DNA of 64,000 nucleotides from Xanthobacteraceae bacterium. GTDB lineage: Bacteria; Pseudomonadota; Alphaproteobacteria; Rhizobiales; Xanthobacteraceae. The notes beneath the pieces are model-generated. The model was not told the DNA's origin and searched no databases. It saw only the letters and a program-made list of their open reading frames with translations. The position numbers and the translations under genes were made by a program. The stretch is from positions 1 to 64,000 of the forward strand of contig JARLJA010000188.1 in NCBI GenBank assembly GCA_031291445.1. Direction: 5' to 3'. Below, piece after piece: positions 9,078 through 17,939 of this stretch (its first letter is position 1; each line of letters begins with the position of its first letter).

Positions 9078-10766
9078 ATGTCCTGGATCAATAACCTTCG
9101 AATGTCGGTCAAGCTCGCCGCGGTATTTGCCATGATCTGCGTCGTGATCGGCGTCAGCTCAGCGACCATCTATGGCTCGCTCGGGACCATCGACGCCACC
9201 GGCAAAATGACCGTCCACACCTATGAGGTTCTCGAACAGCTCAACGAGATCGTCAGCGGGATGGTCAATTCGGAAACGGGCGTTCGCGGCTACCTGGTGT
9301 CCGGCGAAACCGGCTTCCTGGCGCCTCTGGAGGGCGGACAGAAACAGTACAGCGCCGCTGTGGCCAAGGTCGGCAGCTTGACCTCCGATAACCCCGCCCA
9401 GCAGAAACGCCTCGAGCTGGTCAAGCAGAACGCCAGCGAGTGGCTGACCAACGTGGCCCAGCGCGAAATCGCGCTGATGAAGGACCCCGCCACCCAGTCC
9501 AAGGCTCGGGAGCTCGAAGCATCCGGCGCCGGAAAGAAGGCGATGGATGCCCTGCGCGGCGTGGTGCAGGAGATGGATCATGAGGAGCGGTCGCTGCTGT
9601 CGGTGCGCGCCGCTGCCTCGGACGCCGCCGCGTCGCATGCGACCCTTGCGATGGTGGTCGGCGGTGCCGTGACCTTGATCCTGTCGATTCTCGGTGCGTT
9701 CGGTCTCACCTTCGCGGTCACCCGTCCGGTCCAGATCATGACCCGCGAGATGGGGACGCTCGCCACCGGCGACACCTCGGTGGCGATCTCCGGCGTGGAG
9801 CGTCGGGACGAGGTCGGCCAGATGGCCCAGGCGGTCCAGGTCTTCAAGACCAACATGATCGAGGTCGAGCGGCTGAAGGCCGAGCAACAGGAGGCGGAAC
9901 GCCGCAATGCCGAACAGCGGCGGGCCGACATGTTGAAGCTTGCCGACCAGTTCGAAGCCGCGGTTGGCGAGATCGTCGAGACCGTGTCGTCGGCCTCGAC
10001 CGAGCTCGAAGCCTCCGCCTCGACCCTGACCGCAACCGCCGAGCGGTCGCAGGAAGTGACCACCATGGTCGCGGCCGCGTCCGAGGAAGCCTCCACCAAC
10101 GTGCAGTCGGTGGCTTCCGCCACGGAGGAGCTGAGCTCATCCGTGAACGAGATCAGCCGGCAGGTGCAGGAATCGGCGCGGATGGCCAACGAGGCGGTCG
10201 ATCAGGCCCGCAAGACCAACGATCGCGTCGGCGAACTGTCGAAGGCGGCGGCCCGCATCGGCGATGTCGTCGAGCTCATCAACACCATCGCGGGACAGAC
10301 CAACCTGCTGGCGCTCAATGCGACCATCGAAGCGGCGCGGGCCGGCGAGGCGGGTCGCGGCTTCGCCGTCGTCGCCTCCGAAGTCAAGGCGTTGGCCGAA
10401 CAAACCGCCAGGGCGACCGGCGAGATCGGTCAGCAGATCAACGGCATCCAGGCCGCGACCCAGGAGTCGGTGGGCGCGATCCGGGAGATCAGCGGCACCA
10501 TCGAAAAACTGTCCGAAATTTCGGCGACCATCGCGTCCGCGGTGGAAGAGCAGGGCGCGGCGACGCAGGAAATTTCCCGTAACGTTCAACAGGCGTCGCA
10601 GGGGACACGGCAGGTCAGTTCCAACATCACCGACGTCCAGCGTGGCGCCGGCGAAACCGGAGCGGCCTCCTCGCAGGTGCTCTCCGCGGCACAGTCGCTC
10701 TCCGGCGACAGCAGCCGCCTCAAGCTGGAAGTCGGCAAGTTCCTCAGCACCATTCGCGCCGCGTGA
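9078..10766 (+). CDS. methyl-accepting chemotaxis protein with CHASE3-like sensor
   Basis: Membrane chemoreceptor of 562 aa. The first helix is near residues 8-30 ([20 protein letters not shown]). The periplasmic region of about 150 residues contains [14 protein letters not shown], characteristic of CHASE3 sensors. The second helix is near 185-210 ([20 protein letters not shown]). A HAMP domain follows ([17 protein letters not shown]), then the long signalling coiled coil with the invariant tip [22 protein letters not shown]. There is no C-terminal CheR-tethering pentapeptide. The ATG at 9078 is preceded by GCGAGG; an upstream TTG is less likely. It is an orphan receptor followed by a strong terminator. 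Confidence 0.93.
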   Translation: MSWINNLRMSVKLAAVFAMICVVIGVSSATIYGSLGTIDATGKMTVHTYEVLEQLNEIVSGMVNSETGVRGYLVSGETGFLAPLEGGQKQYSAAVAKVGSLTSDNPAQQKRLELVKQNASEWLTNVAQREIALMKDPATQSKARELEASGAGKKAMDALRGVVQEMDHEERSLLSVRAAASDAAASHATLAMVVGGAVTLILSILGAFGLTFAVTRPVQIMTREMGTLATGDTSVAISGVERRDEVGQMAQAVQVFKTNMIEVERLKAEQQEAERRNAEQRRADMLKLADQFEAAVGEIVETVSSASTELEASASTLTATAERSQEVTTMVAAASEEASTNVQSVASATEELSSSVNEISRQVQESARMANEAVDQARKTNDRVGELSKAAARIGDVVELINTIAGQTNLLALNATIEAARAGEAGRGFAVVASEVKALAEQTARATGEIGQQINGIQAATQESVGAIREISGTIEKLSEISATIASAVEEQGAATQEISRNVQQASQGTRQVSSNITDVQRGAGETGAASSQVLSAAQSLSGDSSRLKLEVGKFLSTIRAA

Positions 10767-10770
10767 TCCT

Positions 10771-10802
10771 CGAAGCCCGGCTCGTCGGCGAGCCGGGCTT
10801 CG
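10771..10802 (+). terminator. strong stem-loop after the chemoreceptor gene
   Basis: A perfect 14-bp stem, CGAAGCCCGGCTCG / CGAGCCGGGCTTCG, with a TCGG loop starts 4 bases past the stop codon. No long T run follows, as is common in high-GC alphaproteobacteria. The remaining sequence up to 11069 shows no gene. Confidence 0.75.
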
Positions 10803-11069
10803 TCCTATGCCGGCGACGGGACCGAGGGCGCGGCTCCTGATCGTCGTCACAAGCGCAAAATCGATGGATTTCGGCGCGCCGGTTTCTGGGCCGAACTGCC
10901 GCTGCGCCGGCGCCGCATCCAATCCGGTGTGTTGAAATTGTCACGGCCGCGAACAGAGTGAGGTCTCCTCGTTCGAATGGATGACCGAACCGGGGCCGTT
11001 CGGTCTTGTCAGGCGGTATCTGGACCCCTAAAAATCACCAAGACGTGTACGTGTGACGGAGGGGGGGTC

Positions 11070-11261
11070 ATGAAGATTGATCGCCGCAACATTCTGCGTG
11101 GCGCCCTTGGCGGCGGCGCGCTGGCGCCGCTGGTGCTGCCCGAGCGCTGGACCCGACCGGTGGTGAAAACCCTGGTGGTGCCGGCCCACGCCGCGGCATC
11201 GCCGGCGACCACGACTGTGGCGCCGACGACGCCGGCTCCGACGACCACGAGAAACCTGTAG
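11070..11261 (+). CDS. small Tat-like exported peptide with Thr/Pro-rich tail, copy 1 (candidate modification substrate)
   Basis: 63-residue product preceded by an excellent ribosome site (GACGGAGGGGGGG). Residues 4-24 carry a twin-arginine-like leader (DRRNILRGALGGGALAPLVL). Then come WTRPVVKTLVVPAHA, with a possible AHA cleavage site near residue 42, and a Thr/Pro tail (TTTVAPTTPAPTTT). Residues 1-49 are identical to those of the next gene, while the tails differ. It precedes a nucleotidyltransferase, a PqqD-type protein and an HprK-like kinase/glycosyltransferase, so I infer it is the substrate of that system. The leader-plus-'PVV..V.LPAHA' pattern recalls a family of small uncharacterised proteobacterial proteins. 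Function is unproven. Confidence 0.75.
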   Translation: MKIDRRNILRGALGGGALAPLVLPERWTRPVVKTLVVPAHAAASPATTTVAPTTPAPTTTRNL

Positions 11262-11332
11262 TCGCGAACCCCGTCACACCTCTCGAAGCGGCCGCCGTCC
11301 TGGCGGCTGCCATACTCCCAAGGAAAGACGCG

Positions 11333-11533
11333 ATGAAGATCGATCGCCGCAACATCCTGCGTGGCGCCCTTGGCGGCGGCGCGCTGGCGCCGCTGGTGCT
11401 GCCCGAACGCTGGACCCGACCGGTGGTGAAGACCCTGGTGGTGCCGGCCCACGCTGCGGCATCGCCGGCGACGACCACCGCGACGACGACGACCTTCGTG
11501 CCGCCGCTGCCGACGACCACCAACCGGGGGTGA
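11333..11533 (+). CDS. small Tat-like exported peptide with Thr/Pro-rich tail, copy 2 (candidate modification substrate)
   Basis: 66-residue paralogue of the preceding gene. The first 49 residues are identical, although the DNA differs at several positions, all silent by eye, so the peptide sequence is under selection. The tail diverges (ATTTTFVPPLPTTTNRG) but keeps its Thr/Pro bias. It has its own Shine-Dalgarno site (AAGGAAAG, 7 bases before the ATG). Leader with RR, hydrophobic GALGGGALAPLVL, WTRPVV and PAHA are as in copy 1. Tandem small substrates with a shared leader and variable tail, followed by modifying enzymes, is the layout of ribosomally made, modified peptides. This is inference from architecture only. 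Confidence 0.75.
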   Translation: MKIDRRNILRGALGGGALAPLVLPERWTRPVVKTLVVPAHAAASPATTTATTTTFVPPLPTTTNRG

Positions 11534-11703
11534 GCGCGGCGTCGCTTCGCCGCTCCGCACGTTGGTCTTCGGTCTGCTGGATCGCTTCACCCCGTGCCGC
11601 TTTTCGACGTGCGCGTGGGGGAGCGGCGAGCGTCACACGAACTTCGGAAACCGGGTACCAGCCGCCTGATGGAGTATGGCGGATGCCGTCCTGAGAGCCC
11701 CAC

Positions 11704-12891
11704 GTGGTGATGACCGAGCATGAGTTCCTCCGCGCCCTGGTTGCGGCGTTCGCCACCGCCGGCGGGCCGGACGCGGCGCGGTTCGACCATGCGATGGGCG
11801 CGGCTGCCGCCCAGGCCGGGTATGAGCATTTCTGGACCGCGGTGATCAACGAGGCCGAGCACCACGGCGTTGCGCCGCTGGTCGGATCGGCGCTGGCGCC
11901 GTGGTCCCGGCGGCATCCTGACGTGCTCCCGGACGATGTCGGGCCGACATTCGCGGTGCTTGCGAGGCGTCATCGTCGTGCCGCCGCCGAGCGCGAACGC
12001 TGCGTCGACGAACTGATCGCGGCCTTCGCCGAGGCCGGGTTGCCGATGGTGCTGCTGAAGGGCGCCTGTCTCGGCCATCTCATCTATGCCGCTCCGGGCC
12101 TGCGGCCGGCGGTCGACATCGACTGCCTGGTGGCGCCGGCGGATGCCGACCAGGCGGCCGTGGTGGCGCGGTCGCTGGGCTTCGCCTTTGCCGAACGGCA
12201 CGTGTCGCGCTTCGCCGGGCGCATGCACCATCTGCCCACGGCGCAGCGAGGCCAGAACGGCTTCAAGGTCTCGCTCGAGATCCATACCGACGCCATGGCG
12301 CCCGACGACGGCGGCAGCCTGACCCTGGCGTCGCTCAGCGAGCCGTTGCGGCCGTTCGCGCGCGGCGCCGGCCGCCCCGGCCTCGCTTTCGGTCACGTCG
12401 ACATGCTGCGCCATCTGACCCGCCACGCGCTGGAGCCGGCGCGACGGCTGCGCCTCATTCACCTGCTCGACATCGCGCGCTACCAGCTGATCTTCCGCGA
12501 CGAGATCGACCGGGCGCGGCTCGCGCGCGAATGTCCCGCGCTCGCGGTGGCGCTGGACATGATCGGGCTGGTGTTTTCGCCGCGGGACGATGGCATCGGC
12601 GGACCGCGGGCCGGCGTTCCCGATGGCGTCGGTCTAGGTATGACGCCGCTGTCCGAGCTGCTGGCCCAGCACGCGGGCGTCGCCGGCGCGCTGGGCGCGC
12701 TGTTCGACCCCCCGCCGTGGTGGCTGCACGCCTACTATGGCGTTGCGGCCGGCGAGTCGCTATTGCCATGCCGGATCGTCCACCACCCGGCCAAGGTCAC
12801 GGGCTGGATCGCCCGCCGGCTGCTGGCGGTCGCCGCGCCGGCCGCGGTGCCGGCCGGAAGGCGTGAGGGATTGCGAGGAGCGCGACAATGA
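11704..12891 (+). CDS. nucleotidyltransferase-family protein (NTP_transf_5-like)
   Basis: 395-residue cytoplasmic protein with the Pol-beta-like nucleotidyltransferase signature of the uncharacterised NTP_transf_5 group: LPMVLLKGACLGHLIYAA (about 114-130), then RPAVDIDCLV (134-143) with the metal-binding DxD. Such proteins occur with PqqD-like and HprK-like genes in peptide-modification clusters, including some lasso-peptide clusters. Start options are GTG 11704, GTG 11707 or ATG 11710; 11704 lies 6 bases after GAGAG. The stop overlaps the PqqD gene start (ATGA). The C-terminal half is Arg/Ala-rich and not recognised. Expected chemistry is NMP transfer to peptide or sugar, unproven. Confidence 0.8.
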   Translation: MVMTEHEFLRALVAAFATAGGPDAARFDHAMGAAAAQAGYEHFWTAVINEAEHHGVAPLVGSALAPWSRRHPDVLPDDVGPTFAVLARRHRRAAAERERCVDELIAAFAEAGLPMVLLKGACLGHLIYAAPGLRPAVDIDCLVAPADADQAAVVARSLGFAFAERHVSRFAGRMHHLPTAQRGQNGFKVSLEIHTDAMAPDDGGSLTLASLSEPLRPFARGAGRPGLAFGHVDMLRHLTRHALEPARRLRLIHLLDIARYQLIFRDEIDRARLARECPALAVALDMIGLVFSPRDDGIGGPRAGVPDGVGLGMTPLSELLAQHAGVAGALGALFDPPPWWLHAYYGVAAGESLLPCRIVHHPAKVTGWIARRLLAVAAPAAVPAGRREGLRGARQ

Positions 12892-13178
12892 ACGCAGGTT
12901 CGCCCGCCGCCGGGGCGCGAATCCCGGCACCGGCCGATTTGGTCGAGGTCGAGGTCGTCGACGACGAGGTGCTGCTCTATCATCCGCGCCAGACTGCGGC
13001 GGTGTACCTCAACCCGACGGCGGCCGTGGTGTGGGGGCTCTGCGACGGGAGGCGCACCGTTGCCGACATCGTGGCGCTGCTGGAGGAGAGCTATCCCGAC
13101 GCCGATCCGCCGGTCGCGGAAGGCGTGGAAGCCGCGCTCGCGAGCCTGCAGAAGGACGGCATGATTGTCTTTCGCTGA
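12888..13178 (+). CDS. PqqD-family peptide-binding protein (RRE-like)
   Basis: 96-residue small protein of the PqqD fold, which binds leader peptides of ribosomally made peptides and presents them to modifying enzymes. Signature elements are VLLYHPRQTAAVYLNPTAAV, VWGLCDGRRTVADIVALL and the C-terminal LQKDGMIVF. The start overlaps the nucleotidyltransferase stop (ATGA), and its end overlaps the next gene by 14 bases, so all three enzymes are translationally coupled. It is not part of PQQ synthesis here, since no pqqBCE genes are adjacent. It most closely fits the PqqD-like partner of 'HPr-rel-A' type systems. Confidence 0.85.
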   Translation: MNAGSPAAGARIPAPADLVEVEVVDDEVLLYHPRQTAAVYLNPTAAVVWGLCDGRRTVADIVALLEESYPDADPPVAEGVEAALASLQKDGMIVFR

Positions 13179-14982
13179 CGCCCGCCACGGCGCGCTCGAT
13201 CTCGGCAGCAGCGCGCTCGACATCGCCTATCCGGCCTCGCTGGCAAGCTGGTTCGAGGGCGTGCGCGAAGCGGCCGCGCCGGCGCGCGGCGCTGCGCTCG
13301 CGATCTTCAAGGACGCCGCCTCCGATCGCTTCGGCGTCCAGGTCGCCGGCGATCCGCCGCTGGGCGGCGCCTTCGAGGCCGGCGACGCGCTGGCGACATT
13401 CTGGGAGCGCGCCGCCTACATGCTGGTCGACGGGCTCGGCGACGCCGCCGCCGTGCATGGCGCCGCAGCGGTCAGCGACCAGCTGCTGCTGCTGATCCCC
13501 GGCCACACCGGCGCCGGCAAGACCCGGCTGTCGCTGTGGAGCCGGCTGCACGGCTTCGACGTCCTGACCGATGAAGTGGTGGCGCTGGCCCCGGGCGAGG
13601 CCAAAGGCGACGCGCCGCGCGTCGCCGGCGTGCTGCCGCGGCCGCTGATTCTCAAGCAGGCCGACGACGTGCGCGCCCTGCTGCGGCCGGATGAGACGCC
13701 GGTCGCGGAGGCGTCATCGGGCTACGGCCATCTGCTCAAGCTCGCGACGGCCGCAACGTCGGCCGTCGCCGCGCCCCGGCGCGGCGTCATCGTGTTTCCG
13801 CGCTTCCGTGCCGGCGCGGAGCTCAAGCTCGCGCTGCTGAGCCCCGGCGAAGCCGCGTCGCGGCTGCTCGAGAGTTGTCTCAACGTTCGCAACCTGCCGC
13901 GCGGCGGCCTGCCGATCCTGGGCGCCGCCGCGCACAACTGGCCGGCGATCGCGCTCGACTACGGCGCCACCGAGCAGCTCGCCGGCCGGCTCGATCTGTT
14001 GCTGCGGCTTCACGCCGACCATGCGCTCTCCCGCGCCGAGCTGCGCGAGCTGTGCGTCGCGCTGTCGCTGCCGGCGGGCGCGGCGCCGTCGCCGCCACCC
14101 GCCGTCGTCTCCAAATCCCAGCCCGCGGAAACCGGGAAGCGCTTCCCCCGCCGGCTCTCGATCGGGATGGCGACCTTCGACGACTATGACGGCGTCTATT
14201 TCACCATCCAGGCGATCCGCGTCGCCAATCCCGAACTGCGCGACGCCATCGAGTTCGTCGTCGTCGACAACAATCCCGCCGGACGCTGCGCGGAGGCGCT
14301 CGCCGAGCTCGCCAACTGGATCGACGGCTATCGCTACGTCCCGCGCGGCGACGTCCGCGGCACCGCGATCCGCGACGTGGTGTTTCGCGAGGCCTCGAGC
14401 CCGGTCGTGCTGTGCGTCGATTCCCACGTGCTGCTCGCGCCCGGCGCGCTGCCGGCGCTGCTCGCCCATTTCGACGCGCATCCGTTCTGCCGCGACCTCG
14501 TCCAGGGCCCGCTGGTCTATGACGATCTCACCAAGGTCTCGACCCATTGGGAGCCCAACTGGCGGGGCGGCATGCTCGGCACCTGGGCCACCGACGTGCG
14601 CGGCGAAGTGCCCGACGCGCCGGCGTTCGAGATTCCGCTGCTGGGCCTCGGCGTGTTCGCCTGCCGCGCCGACGCATGGCCGGGCTTCAACCCGCTGTTT
14701 CGCGGCTTCGGCGGCGAAGAGGGCTATATCCACGAAAAGATCCGCCAGCGCGGTGGCCGCACCCTGTGCCTGCCGGCGCTGCGCTGGGTGCACCGCTTCG
14801 GCCGGCCGATGGGCGTGCCGTACGTCAACCGCTGGGAAGACCGCATCCGCAACTACTATATCGGCTTCAACGAACTCGGCCTCGACACCGCGCCGATGGA
14901 GGCGCATTTCGCCGAGCTGCTCGGCGGCGTCGTGGCGGCGCGCATTCTCGACGAGATCCGCCGCGAGTTCGCGGCCGACTGA
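13165..14982 (+). CDS. HprK-like kinase fused to a GT-A glycosyltransferase
   Basis: 605-residue two-domain protein. Residues 1-300 resemble HPr-kinase-related kinases: P-loop GHTGAGKTRLSLW (113-125), then GFDVLTDEVVAL. A Pro-rich linker (305-325) leads to a glycosyltransferase-like domain from about 330: RRLSIGMATFDDYDGVYFTIQ, EFVVVDNNPAG and a DxD-like CVDSHVLL near 417-424. The TTG start at 13165 overlaps the PqqD gene by 14 bases. The separate HprK-like kinase of such clusters is normally about 300 residues, so the fusion is unusual. Inferred role: phosphorylate and/or glycosylate the small Thr-rich peptides upstream. It ends 12 bases from a convergent glycosyltransferase gene. Confidence 0.82.
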   Translation: MSFADARHGALDLGSSALDIAYPASLASWFEGVREAAAPARGAALAIFKDAASDRFGVQVAGDPPLGGAFEAGDALATFWERAAYMLVDGLGDAAAVHGAAAVSDQLLLLIPGHTGAGKTRLSLWSRLHGFDVLTDEVVALAPGEAKGDAPRVAGVLPRPLILKQADDVRALLRPDETPVAEASSGYGHLLKLATAATSAVAAPRRGVIVFPRFRAGAELKLALLSPGEAASRLLESCLNVRNLPRGGLPILGAAAHNWPAIALDYGATEQLAGRLDLLLRLHADHALSRAELRELCVALSLPAGAAPSPPPAVVSKSQPAETGKRFPRRLSIGMATFDDYDGVYFTIQAIRVANPELRDAIEFVVVDNNPAGRCAEALAELANWIDGYRYVPRGDVRGTAIRDVVFREASSPVVLCVDSHVLLAPGALPALLAHFDAHPFCRDLVQGPLVYDDLTKVSTHWEPNWRGGMLGTWATDVRGEVPDAPAFEIPLLGLGVFACRADAWPGFNPLFRGFGGEEGYIHEKIRQRGGRTLCLPALRWVHRFGRPMGVPYVNRWEDRIRNYYIGFNELGLDTAPMEAHFAELLGGVVAARILDEIRREFAAD

Positions 14983-14994
14983 GCCCCGCGCGGG

Positions 14995-15759
14995 TCAGAC
15001 CTCGAGACTGTCCCGGAGAAAATCGAGATCCTCGGCCGATACGATGCCGGCGATGCCGCGGACGAACTGCTGCCAGCGGCGGGTCATGTCGGCCGGGATC
15101 AGCCGGCCGTCGGGCACGGTATCGCGGCTGTCGCGGCGCCAGGTCGCGATGTTGTCGCGCTGCGCCGCCTGGTCGGGCGCGATGCCGTAGCTCGACAGGT
15201 GCGCGGTGCCGTTGGACCAGCGATAGATGTAGGAAGTACGGTCGCCCAGTTCGGTGGTGGCCAGCAGGCCAGCGTCTTCGGTCTGCAGGATCACCGGATG
15301 GTCGGTATAGGTCGGGTGGGTGTCGAGCGGCGCCGCCTTGAGGTAGCCGGCGCGAAAGATCCACGAGCCTTCGAAGCGGTTGGCGACGCGCCTGAAGCTG
15401 GTGTTGGCGCGCGAATACCAGCTCGATTCCGGCTTCCACGCCGCATGCGTGCCGATGTGGGCGAGGCAGTCCTCGAGATGCCAGGGCAGATAGAGGTCGT
15501 CGTCGTCCCACCAGTGGATGAGGTCGGCGTCCGGCAGCGCCAGCTCGTGCATCCTCCGGCGAATGTGGCGCAGCGAGCCGTCGGGGGGGCGTTCGTTGAC
15601 CACCCGCACCCGCGGATGGTCGAACGACAGCGCCGTCGGGTGCTGGTTGTAGATCAGCAGCGTCGCCTGCGACAGCGCGGTCTGTCGCAGAAAACACGCC
15701 AGCGCCTCGCAGACCACCGCGTAGCGTCCGTAGGTGCCCATCAGGCAATCGATCTTCAT
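14995..15759 (-). CDS. glycosyltransferase-like protein (GT2/GT-A type)
   Basis: 254 residues. It begins MKIDCLMGTYGRYAVVCEAL, a typical GT-A N-terminus, and carries an acidic metal site, IHWWDDDDLYLPWHL, near residues 81-95. No membrane segment is seen. It converges on the kinase/glycosyltransferase fusion with a 12-base gap, so it may belong to the same modification cluster although transcribed oppositely. The start is the ATG at 15759; the reading frame is open a further 13 codons upstream without a good ribosome site. Donor and acceptor are unknown. Confidence 0.78.
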   Translation of the reverse strand: MKIDCLMGTYGRYAVVCEALACFLRQTALSQATLLIYNQHPTALSFDHPRVRVVNERPPDGSLRHIRRRMHELALPDADLIHWWDDDDLYLPWHLEDCLAHIGTHAAWKPESSWYSRANTSFRRVANRFEGSWIFRAGYLKAAPLDTHPTYTDHPVILQTEDAGLLATTELGDRTSYIYRWSNGTAHLSSYGIAPDQAAQRDNIATWRRDSRDTVPDGRLIPADMTRRWQQFVRGIAGIVSAEDLDFLRDSLEV

Positions 15760-15798
15760 CGCGGCCGGGACCCTAGCGCTACCTCCGGGCCGCCGCAA

Positions 15799-16635
15799 TC
15801 AGTCGGCCAGCAGCGCCGCGACCATGGGATGACTCGGATCGGCGAGGCCGTCGATGACGTTGAAGTGGTGGCGGTCCGGCTCCTCGATGGCGCAGGTCGA
15901 CGCCCCGAGGCCGGTCCAGATATTGGCCAGCAGGGCGTTCTGGCGGACGAATTCCGCGCGCTCCGACGCGCCGACCCAGCACACCAGGCGCGCGCCGGGG
16001 GTCGGCGGCAGCAGCGCCGGACTTTGCGCCCACGCCTCGGCCTCGTCGATCCGCAGGTCGGCATTCATCGCGGTGGCCAGCATCGGCCGCAGGTCGTGCA
16101 CGCCCGAGATCGAGACCACGGTGCGGACGCGGCGGCGCACCGCCTCGTCGAGCGGCGAGGGCGCCGCGATCATGCGGCTGACCAGTTGCCCGCCGGCCGA
16201 GTGACCCGTCAGCATCAGCGGTCCGTCGACCTCGGCGGCGGCCGTCGCGATCGCCTGCGCGACCTCGGCGACGATGCCGGTGATGCGCGCCGCCGGCGCC
16301 AGCGTATAGGACGGCATCGCCACGGCGTAGCCGCTGGCGACGGGACCGTTGGCGAGATGCGACCAGTAGCTCTTGTCCAGCGCCCGCCAGAAGCCGCCGT
16401 GAACGAACACCACCAGCCCCCGCGGCTCGGCCTTCGGCAGGAACAGGTCGTAGCGCTGCCGCGCGCCGTCGCCATAGGGGACGTCGAGCCGGGCGCGGCC
16501 GCCTTGCGCCAGCGCTTCGCGATAGGCCTGCGCGGGGCCGACCCACGCCGCCGGCCAGCGCTCGCCCCCCGGAATGTTGGGGCCGTTGGCGTAAGCGTCG
16601 TTCCAGTCGGTCACAGTTCGAAACACCAGGCTCAT
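15799..16635 (-). CDS. alpha/beta hydrolase, probable N-formylkynurenine formamidase
   Basis: 278-residue alpha/beta hydrolase with oxyanion motif VFVHGGFWRALDKS and nucleophile elbow TGHSAGGQ. A catalytic His lies near the C-terminus (DRHHFNVID). HGGFW followed by GHSAGG is the pattern of the animal/yeast-type arylformamidase, not the metal-dependent KynB fold. Divergent kynU-kynA next door supports hydrolysis of N-formylkynurenine to kynurenine, the step missing between KynA and KynU. It shares the 110-bp divergent control region with kynU. Confidence 0.82.
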   Translation of the reverse strand: MSLVFRTVTDWNDAYANGPNIPGGERWPAAWVGPAQAYREALAQGGRARLDVPYGDGARQRYDLFLPKAEPRGLVVFVHGGFWRALDKSYWSHLANGPVASGYAVAMPSYTLAPAARITGIVAEVAQAIATAAAEVDGPLMLTGHSAGGQLVSRMIAAPSPLDEAVRRRVRTVVSISGVHDLRPMLATAMNADLRIDEAEAWAQSPALLPPTPGARLVCWVGASERAEFVRQNALLANIWTGLGASTCAIEEPDRHHFNVIDGLADPSHPMVAALLAD

Positions 16636-16745
16636 GCCAATTTCCTCATGCTGCAGGGACGGGCACCATCAGACCGCCAGCGTATAAGCTTTAAGCTTGA
16701 AATAACAGGGGCGGGGTGCGAGCTTGATGGCGACGAGGGCCGGCC

Positions 16746-17939
16746 ATGACCGATTTCAGGACAACCCGCGCGCGGTTCCGCCTTCCGGACGGCACCATCT
16801 ATCTCGACGGCAATTCGCTGGGCCCGCTGCCGGTGGCGGCGCTCGACCGGGTCGGGCGCATGATGGCCGAGGAATGGGGCCAGCAGCTGATCCGCGGCTG
16901 GAACACGGCCGGCTGGATGACGCAGCCGCGCCGCACGGGCGACCGGATCGGGAACCTGATCGGAGCGCCCGCCGGGTATGTGGTGGTCGGCGACACGCTG
17001 TCGATCAAGGTCTACCAGGCGCTTGCCGCGGCGCTTGAGCTCAATCCCACCCGGCGGGTGATCCTGTCGGACAGCGGCAATTTCCCCTCGGACCTCTATA
17101 TGGCCGACGGCCTGATCCGGTCGCTGGGCCGCGACCATGTGCTCGAGGTGGTCGAGCCCGAGGCGGTCGAAGCCGCCATCGACGACAGCGTCGCGGTGCT
17201 GCTGCTCACCGAGGTCGACTATCGCACCGGGCGCCTCCACGACATGGCCGCGCTGACCCGCAAGGCCCATGCGGCGGGCGCGCTGGCGGTGTGGGACCTC
17301 GCCCATTCGGCCGGCGCCATCCCGGTCGATCTCGCCGGCGCTGATGCCGATTTCGCGGTCGGCTGCACCTACAAATACCTCAACGGCGGTCCGGGCGCGC
17401 CGGCCTTCATCTACGTCGCCCCCCGGCTCGCCGACCGCGTGCGCCCGGCGCTGTCGGGATGGATGGGACACCAGTCGCCGTTCGCCTTCAACCTCGACTA
17501 TCGGCCCGGCCACGGCATCGAACGCATGCGGGTCGGCACCCCGCCGGTGATCGCGCTCGCGGCGCTCGACGCCGCGCTCGACGTCTGGGACGGCGTCAGT
17601 CTCGCCGAGGTTCGTGCCGCTTCGCTGGCGCTGTCCGAGCTCTTCATCCGCGAGGTCGAGGCGCGCTGCCCGGACCTCGTGCTGGCGTCGCCGCGCGATG
17701 GCGCGCGGCGCGGCAGCCAGGTGTCGTTTCGCCACCCCGACGGCTATGCCATGATGCAGGCGCTGATCGCGCAGGGCGTCATCGGCGACTTCCGCGCCCC
17801 CGACGTCATGCGGTTCGGCTTCACGCCGCTCTATATCGGCGAACACGACGTGAAGGCCGCGGTGGCCATTCTCGACGACATCGTCAGCCACCGGCGGTGG
17901 GACCAGCCCGCCTTTCATGCGAGGGCCCTCGTGACATGA
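16746..17939 (+). CDS. kynU: kynureninase
   Basis: 397-residue PLP enzyme that cleaves kynurenine to anthranilate and alanine. Family marks are [12 protein letters not shown] near the N-terminus, the PLP-binding aspartate in [12 protein letters not shown] and the Schiff-base lysine Lys210 in [14 protein letters not shown]. Also seen are the substrate-site [10 protein letters not shown] and the C-terminal [14 protein letters not shown] weak AT-rich region with repeated AAGCTT lies in the promoter (16687-16702). The stop overlaps the kynA start (ATGA). Gene order formamidase / kynU-kynA gives a full tryptophan-to-anthranilate route. Confidence 0.95.
   Translation: MTDFRTTRARFRLPDGTIYLDGNSLGPLPVAALDRVGRMMAEEWGQQLIRGWNTAGWMTQPRRTGDRIGNLIGAPAGYVVVGDTLSIKVYQALAAALELNPTRRVILSDSGNFPSDLYMADGLIRSLGRDHVLEVVEPEAVEAAIDDSVAVLLLTEVDYRTGRLHDMAALTRKAHAAGALAVWDLAHSAGAIPVDLAGADADFAVGCTYKYLNGGPGAPAFIYVAPRLADRVRPALSGWMGHQSPFAFNLDYRPGHGIERMRVGTPPVIALAALDAALDVWDGVSLAEVRAASLALSELFIREVEARCPDLVLASPRDGARRGSQVSFRHPDGYAMMQALIAQGVIGDFRAPDVMRFGFTPLYIGEHDVKAAVAILDDIVSHRRWDQPAFHARALVT

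Noticed and set aside
11009-11590. minus-strand frames across the two small peptide genes containing an internal repeat
   Set aside because: The repeat merely mirrors the tandem peptide genes; ribosome sites and silent-only differences support the plus strand.
12888-13178. PqqD-type gene as part of PQQ biosynthesis
   Set aside because: No pqqB, C or E nearby and pqqA is 27 kb away; gene overlaps tie it to the kinase/nucleotidyltransferase cluster instead.
16687-16702. repeated AAGCTT in the kynU upstream region
   Set aside because: Too short to call a KynR/Lrp operator; may be chance in an AT-rich promoter.
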